From positions 359,006-423,005 of the forward strand of contig JBAZVH010000001.1 in NCBI GenBank assembly GCA_041660965.1: a DNA stretch of 64,000 nt, read 5' to 3'. The notes under the pieces are model-generated. The model ran no database searches and was not told the DNA's origin. It saw only the letters and a program-made list of their open reading frames with translations. The stretch comes from Candidatus Gracilibacteria bacterium. Lineage in GTDB: Bacteria > Patescibacteriota > Gracilibacteria > BD1-5 > JAGOOR01. Below are positions 60,020-64,000 of this stretch, in pieces (positions within the stretch are counted from its first letter, which is position 1; each line of letters opens with the position of its first letter). A program made the translations under genes and the position numbers.

Positions 60020-60443
60020 GTTTTTGGATAATTTCTTGTACCAACTTCGCATACCCAGCATAAAGTCCTGTTACCCCCATACGTTCTGAGAGTTTACGAA
60101 GATGGGCATCATTCTTTGGTATTTCTATAGTATGGGTTGGATATGATCCTTTTCAATTATCTAAAAATTTATTGTAGTCCATTTTTGTCCCATCTCTCAA
60201 AAGAACAGAAACGGAATTACTCACTATACTGTGTAATAAATTTAATTCTGTCGATAAAGATAAGGATTCTGCTCGTAAAATATCAAGAGCACGCTTCATT
60301 CGTCCATTAATAGATTTTTCATGAGGTAATCATCTCTCCTCTAATAAGATTTGTCTCAGTCTCGGATAGAAAGAATCTTGGGGTATTTTTTCAAAAATTC
60401 CACTGCCAGATATGGGCGACAGTCATGCACGCGCTTTCGACAT
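60009..60443 (-). CDS. Hypothetical protein, 144 residues
   Basis: Open from ATG 60443 to TAA 60009 with UGA-Gly codons at about residues 7, 40 and 96. LRQILLEERGLPHEKSINGRMKRALDILRAESLSLSTELNLLHSIVSN is helical, followed by RDGTKMDYNKFLDNG and HLRKLSERMGVTGLYAGYAKLVQEII. Cytoplasmic, no motif known. It is directly upstream of the 59144 gene on the same strand but separated by that gene's own promoter. Confidence 0.6.
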
Positions 60444-60465
60444 AAAAAGAAAAATAAAAAAATAA

Positions 60466-60483
60466 ATCCCGCTGGTGCGGGAT
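60466..60483 (-). terminator. Terminator-like hairpin before the 60009-60443 gene
   Basis: Minus strand: ATCCCGC-ACCA-GCGGGAT followed by TTTATTTTTTTATTTTT, ending just before the ATG at 60443. Either it ends an unseen upstream transcript or attenuates this gene. Confidence 0.6.
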
Positions 60484-60625
60484 GAAGAGAGTGTAGAAAA
60501 ATTACAACCTAAAAGCCCCGCGTTTTATCGTGGAAAAACCAAAAATAAAAGAAAGAGGAAGTAGGTTTCATAGAATGAATTGTAGGAAAAAGAAATATTT
60601 TTGCAAATTTCTTTATAGGAGATTT

Positions 60626-60655
60626 GCAATTGTGGTCAAAGTATGGCACAATTGC
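60626..60655 (+). promoter_or_regulatory. Inverted repeat around the LRR gene start
   Basis: GCAATTGTG (60626-60634) and CACAATTGC (60647-60655), a perfect 9 bp pair with the ATG at 60643 in the loop. It may be an operator or a start-codon hairpin. Confidence 0.45.
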
Positions 60656-63600
60656 AGAAATTCTCTATCTTCTACTCTCATCTTATGTTCAATGCGCCAT
60701 CCACATTAGTTTTTTCTTTTAAAAATGTGGTACGTTATGGAATGCAATATTCTCTCCTTCTCGCGGTATTGTTTGGGTTTGTATTTCTGCCTCAGAAAAT
60801 TTTTGCTGCCGATCATACTGCATTCTGTAATACCATTACTGGCGCAACAGCCAGTGAATGTAATGCACTGATGGATATCTACGATAACACTGGTGGTGCA
60901 AGTTGGACGACGAAGAATGGTTGGTGATCATCGACATCGATATGCGGCTGGACTGGTGTGACATGTAGTGGTTCACATATTACTTCTTTGAGTTTGGCCA
61001 GCAATAATCTCACAGGGACATTAAATTTTTCTCAAGGGAGTCTCGGTTATCTCACTACCCTCATCGTCAGCACGAATCATTTGACCGGATTTACCAACAC
61101 AGGATTTAGCACATTGCAAACACTCTGGCTTCAGTCAAATCAGCTGACGTCCTTTAATGGTACTGGATTAGGTGCACTGCAGACACTCTTTCTCCAGGAC
61201 AATCTACTCACCTCATTTGACGATGATGGGCTCACACTCCTGACGAATATCAATGTCAGTACGAATCTACTCACCTCATTTACCTTTTCAAACGATAAGC
61301 TCACTACCTTTAATCTTACTGGTAATCCAAATCTTGCCTCTATTGATCTGAGCGGGAATAGAATTACCTCATTCAATACTGGCTCTTATACTGTTGGGAA
61401 TAGTATCACATCTCTCAATCTCAGCAATAACCCCCTCCTTACCACATTTACTACCACAAGCAATAAGCTGAATGCCCTGAAAGAGCTTCATCTCGATAAT
61501 ACTCCTCTCACATCAGTCGATTTTACCAGTACGAGCAAATTGACGACATTTACAGGAACAGGAATGAGTTCCCTCACTTCATTAAGCTTGAGCAATAATG
61601 CGCTGACGGCACTCGATAATACAGGAATGACGGCACTGACATCTCTCGTACTTACGGGAAATCAATTTACTTCTTTCTCTGGTGCCGGATACGGGACACT
61701 AACATCTCTGAGCATTAATAGCAATCTCCTAACATCATTTGAAGATGACGGTTTTACATCACTGACATCACTTACTATCCATAGTAATCCAGATCTTACC
61801 TCGATCACCTTTTCAAATGGAAGACTTACTACCTTTTCGATGGCATCTGGGATGACGAATCTTGCATCTATTAACCTGAGCGGAAATAGAATAGCGACTT
61901 TCTTTGGTAACTCTTTTGTTGCAGGCAATGTCATCACATCGCTCGATCTCAGTAACAATCCAACACTGACATCCTTTAATCCATCAGGACACAATCTCAA
62001 CGCTCTCAAAGAACTCCATCTCGACAACACTCCATTGACATCAGTTAGTTTCACCAGTACGAGCAAATTGACGACATTTACAGGAACAGGAATGAGTTCC
62101 CTCACTTCGTTAAACTTGGACAATAATGCGCTGACTACACTCAATGGCACGGGGATGACATCTCTGACTTCTCTCACGCTTTACTGAAATCAATTCACTA
62201 CTTTCTCAGGGACATGATTTGGGTTATTGACCACTCTCGATATCAGAAATAATCTACTCACCTCCTTTGATGGCAACGGGTTAACCAATCTCACCACGTT
62301 GACTGTTTCGGGGAATACAACGCTTTCATCATTGTCATTTTCAAATGGAAGACTTACTACTTTTACTGGAACTGGGATGAGTGCACTCACCACTTTGGAT
62401 CTCTCAGGAAATCAGTTAACAACTTTTAATGGTTCTTGATACCCAACAGTCGTTTCTCTCAATCTCAGTAACAACCTCATCAACAGTTTATCAAATACTT
62501 GATCTATGACTGCCCTGAGAACATGGAATATAGGGAATAACCTACTCACATCTCTTGTAAGTCTCTCATGGGTCACATCGCTCGATGCCAGCTCCAACCG
62601 TATGACATCATTTGCTGGTACCTGATGGTGATGACTGACCACTCTGATTCTCGATAATAACAAGGACGTGAGCAATAATAAGATGAATTCTTTCACTGGA
62701 ACTGGTTTAAATGCGCTGACAAATCTCTCATTATCTGATAACTGATTTACAGCATTGTCGAGTACTGGTCTGGGGTCTGTGCGGACTCTCGATCTCGATA
62801 ATAATCTCTTTACCACATTGTCTAGTACTGGGTGGTGATCTCTTACATCATTATCTCTGAATAATAATCAGTTTACCTCCTTCTCTGGTACTGGTTTTAC
62901 TGCTCTCAACACACTCAATCTCAGTAATAATCTTTTGACCACCTTCTCTGTTGGGACTTGACTCTCTTCTCTCACAAACCTCAACCTCAGTAATAATGCA
63001 CTTGAAACAGCCCCAAGTATCAGCACCCTCATAACACTCAATCTCAGTACAAATCTCCTCACTACATTTGATGGTACAGGCATGACATCTCTGCAAAATC
63101 TCTCGCTCGACAATAACAGAATTGATACATTTCAATGAGTGACAAATATTACTGGACTAGCAACTCTTTATTCCACAAATAACTGTCTTTCCGAAGTGAG
63201 CGTATGAGGGAGTATATCATCTTGGCTCAACCAATATGCCACGGATAATTGGAGGACCAGAAACCTCGTCTGTCCATCGTTCTGCTCTACAGTCAGCGAT
63301 ATCCCCGAATTAGAATGTGCAGCTTTGATGGATATTTTTGATACCAATGGTGGTATGAGTTGGACTGATAAGACAGGTTGGTGAATATCCACAACTGCCT
63401 GTAGTTGGTTTGGGGTGACATGCTCAGGAGGACATGTTACTGCGATATGACTCTCGGGAAATAATATAGTAGGGGCATTTGAGATCTCACAGGGAAACCT
63501 TAACTCACTCCAATCGCTGAATCTCAGCGTGAATCAGCTTACTTCCTTTACGGGTACTGAGCTCAATGCTTTGGCCTCTTTGAACCTCCACACAAACAAT

Positions 63601-64000
63601 ATCAGCACCTTCGTAGGTACTGGGCTCAATTCTTTGACATCTTTGAACCTCAGCGGCAATACAGGGCTGACATCATTAACTTTTGCAAATGGTCTTCTCT
63701 CCACCTTTACTGGTACGGGGATGACAGGATTGACGACGCTCAATCTCTCAGGGAACGCACTGACATCATTTGCTGGTAGCACCACTACGCCGATTACCTC
63801 TCTGAATGTGAGTAATAATCAACTGACGTCTTTTGATGGTTCTGATCTAGATGCATTGCTCAGCTTGAACCTCAGCGGCAATACAGGGCTGACATCATTA
63901 ACTTTTGCAAATGGTCTTCTCTCCACCTTTACTGGTACGGGGATGACAGGATTGACGACGCTCAATCTCTCAGGGAACGCACTGACATCATTTGCTGGTA
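60643..64000 (+). CDS. Secreted leucine-rich-repeat surface protein, 5' part
   Basis: Open to the window edge (at least 1119 residues). Signal peptide MQYSLLLAVLFGFVFLPQKIFA begins at Met 34 (60742), so the true start may be 60742 and not 60643. An LRR N-cap follows (ALMDIYDNTGGASWTTKNGW...CGWTGVTC), then about 35 repeats of ~22-24 residues of the form LTSLxLSNNxLTSFxGTGM. A second N-cap of the same type (ALMDIFDTNGGMSWTDKTGW...CSWFGVTC) appears near 63327-63420, starting a second LRR array. Numerous UGA-Gly codons. Plant-type N-caps with such arrays suggest an adhesin or host-recognition protein. Confidence 0.88.
63639..64000 (+). repeat. Near-identical internal duplication in the LRR gene
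   Basis: The ~140 bp block beginning TTGAACCTCAGCGGCAATAC at about 63639 recurs from about 63867 to the window end with no difference I can see. It is spaced by ~228 bp, so at least one recent unit duplication has occurred. Confidence 0.85.

Noticed and set aside
1..64000. Widespread pseudogenes or frameshifts, with genes split by TGA
   Set aside because: The pieces join in the same frame through TGA, always where the family has or tolerates glycine. No frame change is needed, so the code, not decay, explains it.
1..64000. UGA as tryptophan (code 4, mycoplasma-like)
   Set aside because: Trp would replace invariant Gly in Walker A, KNRFG, NVNG and LSGG motifs; normal TGG codons already supply Trp.

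Overview
The window reads as one 64 kb stretch of a Candidate Phyla Radiation (Patescibacteria) genome that uses genetic code 25, in which UGA means glycine. This code is known from Gracilibacteria and Absconditabacteria (SR1). Read with UGA as stop, most genes look broken. Read with UGA as Gly they become full length, and the UGA codons fall on family-invariant glycines: NVNG in exonuclease III, KNRFG in RadA, the Walker A loop of an ABC exporter, the second residue of ribosomal protein S3, IDGDT in a nuclease and the GyrA glycine before the HPHGD segment. All coordinates here use TAA/TAG as the only stops. I cannot tell the two phyla apart from this window.

Layout. 1-10.3 kb: the end of a folate gene, a membrane-anchored solute-binding protein with lipoproteins, serS, exonuclease III, an RseP protease, an FtsE-like ATPase and small envelope genes, mostly on the minus strand. 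10.4-19.1 kb, plus strand: gatC, three tandem SLH-type secreted paralogs (one carrying a thermonuclease plus Excalibur module), pheS, a membrane protein and radA. 19.5-22.8 kb: tRNA-Leu, a surface protein and a sugar epimerase. 22.8-33.1 kb, minus strand: a compact S10-spc ribosomal operon from L3 to SecY plus L19, lacking S10 and L30. 33.4-41.4 kb: an ArgA-like acetyltransferase, envelope genes including an O-antigen-ligase-like protein, a SAM riboswitch with metK, and a NagA-like deacetylase. 41.4-49.3 kb: an ABC exporter, gltX, a Nudix protein, rpsT-infC-rpmI-rplT and adk. 49.4-64 kb: a 1573-residue surface protein, a DUF475/TerC-like protein, mnmA, gyrA, two unknown genes and a leucine-rich-repeat surface protein that runs off the end.

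Two themes stand out. First, surface and envelope proteins are abundant (SLH, Ig/FN3-like, InlB-type and LRR proteins, lipoproteins), which fits an episymbiotic or predatory lifestyle reported for this lineage; that link is inference. Second, several families of short palindromic or low-complexity repeats sit between genes and also in frame inside housekeeping genes (serS, radA, gltX, mnmA, an ABC exporter, the folate gene), recalling the Rickettsia palindromic elements. One family of about 110 bp has two hairpins whose arms co-vary between its four copies. Promoter-like sequences are clear, often with a 15 bp spacer, while Shine-Dalgarno sequences are essentially absent; several genes look leaderless.
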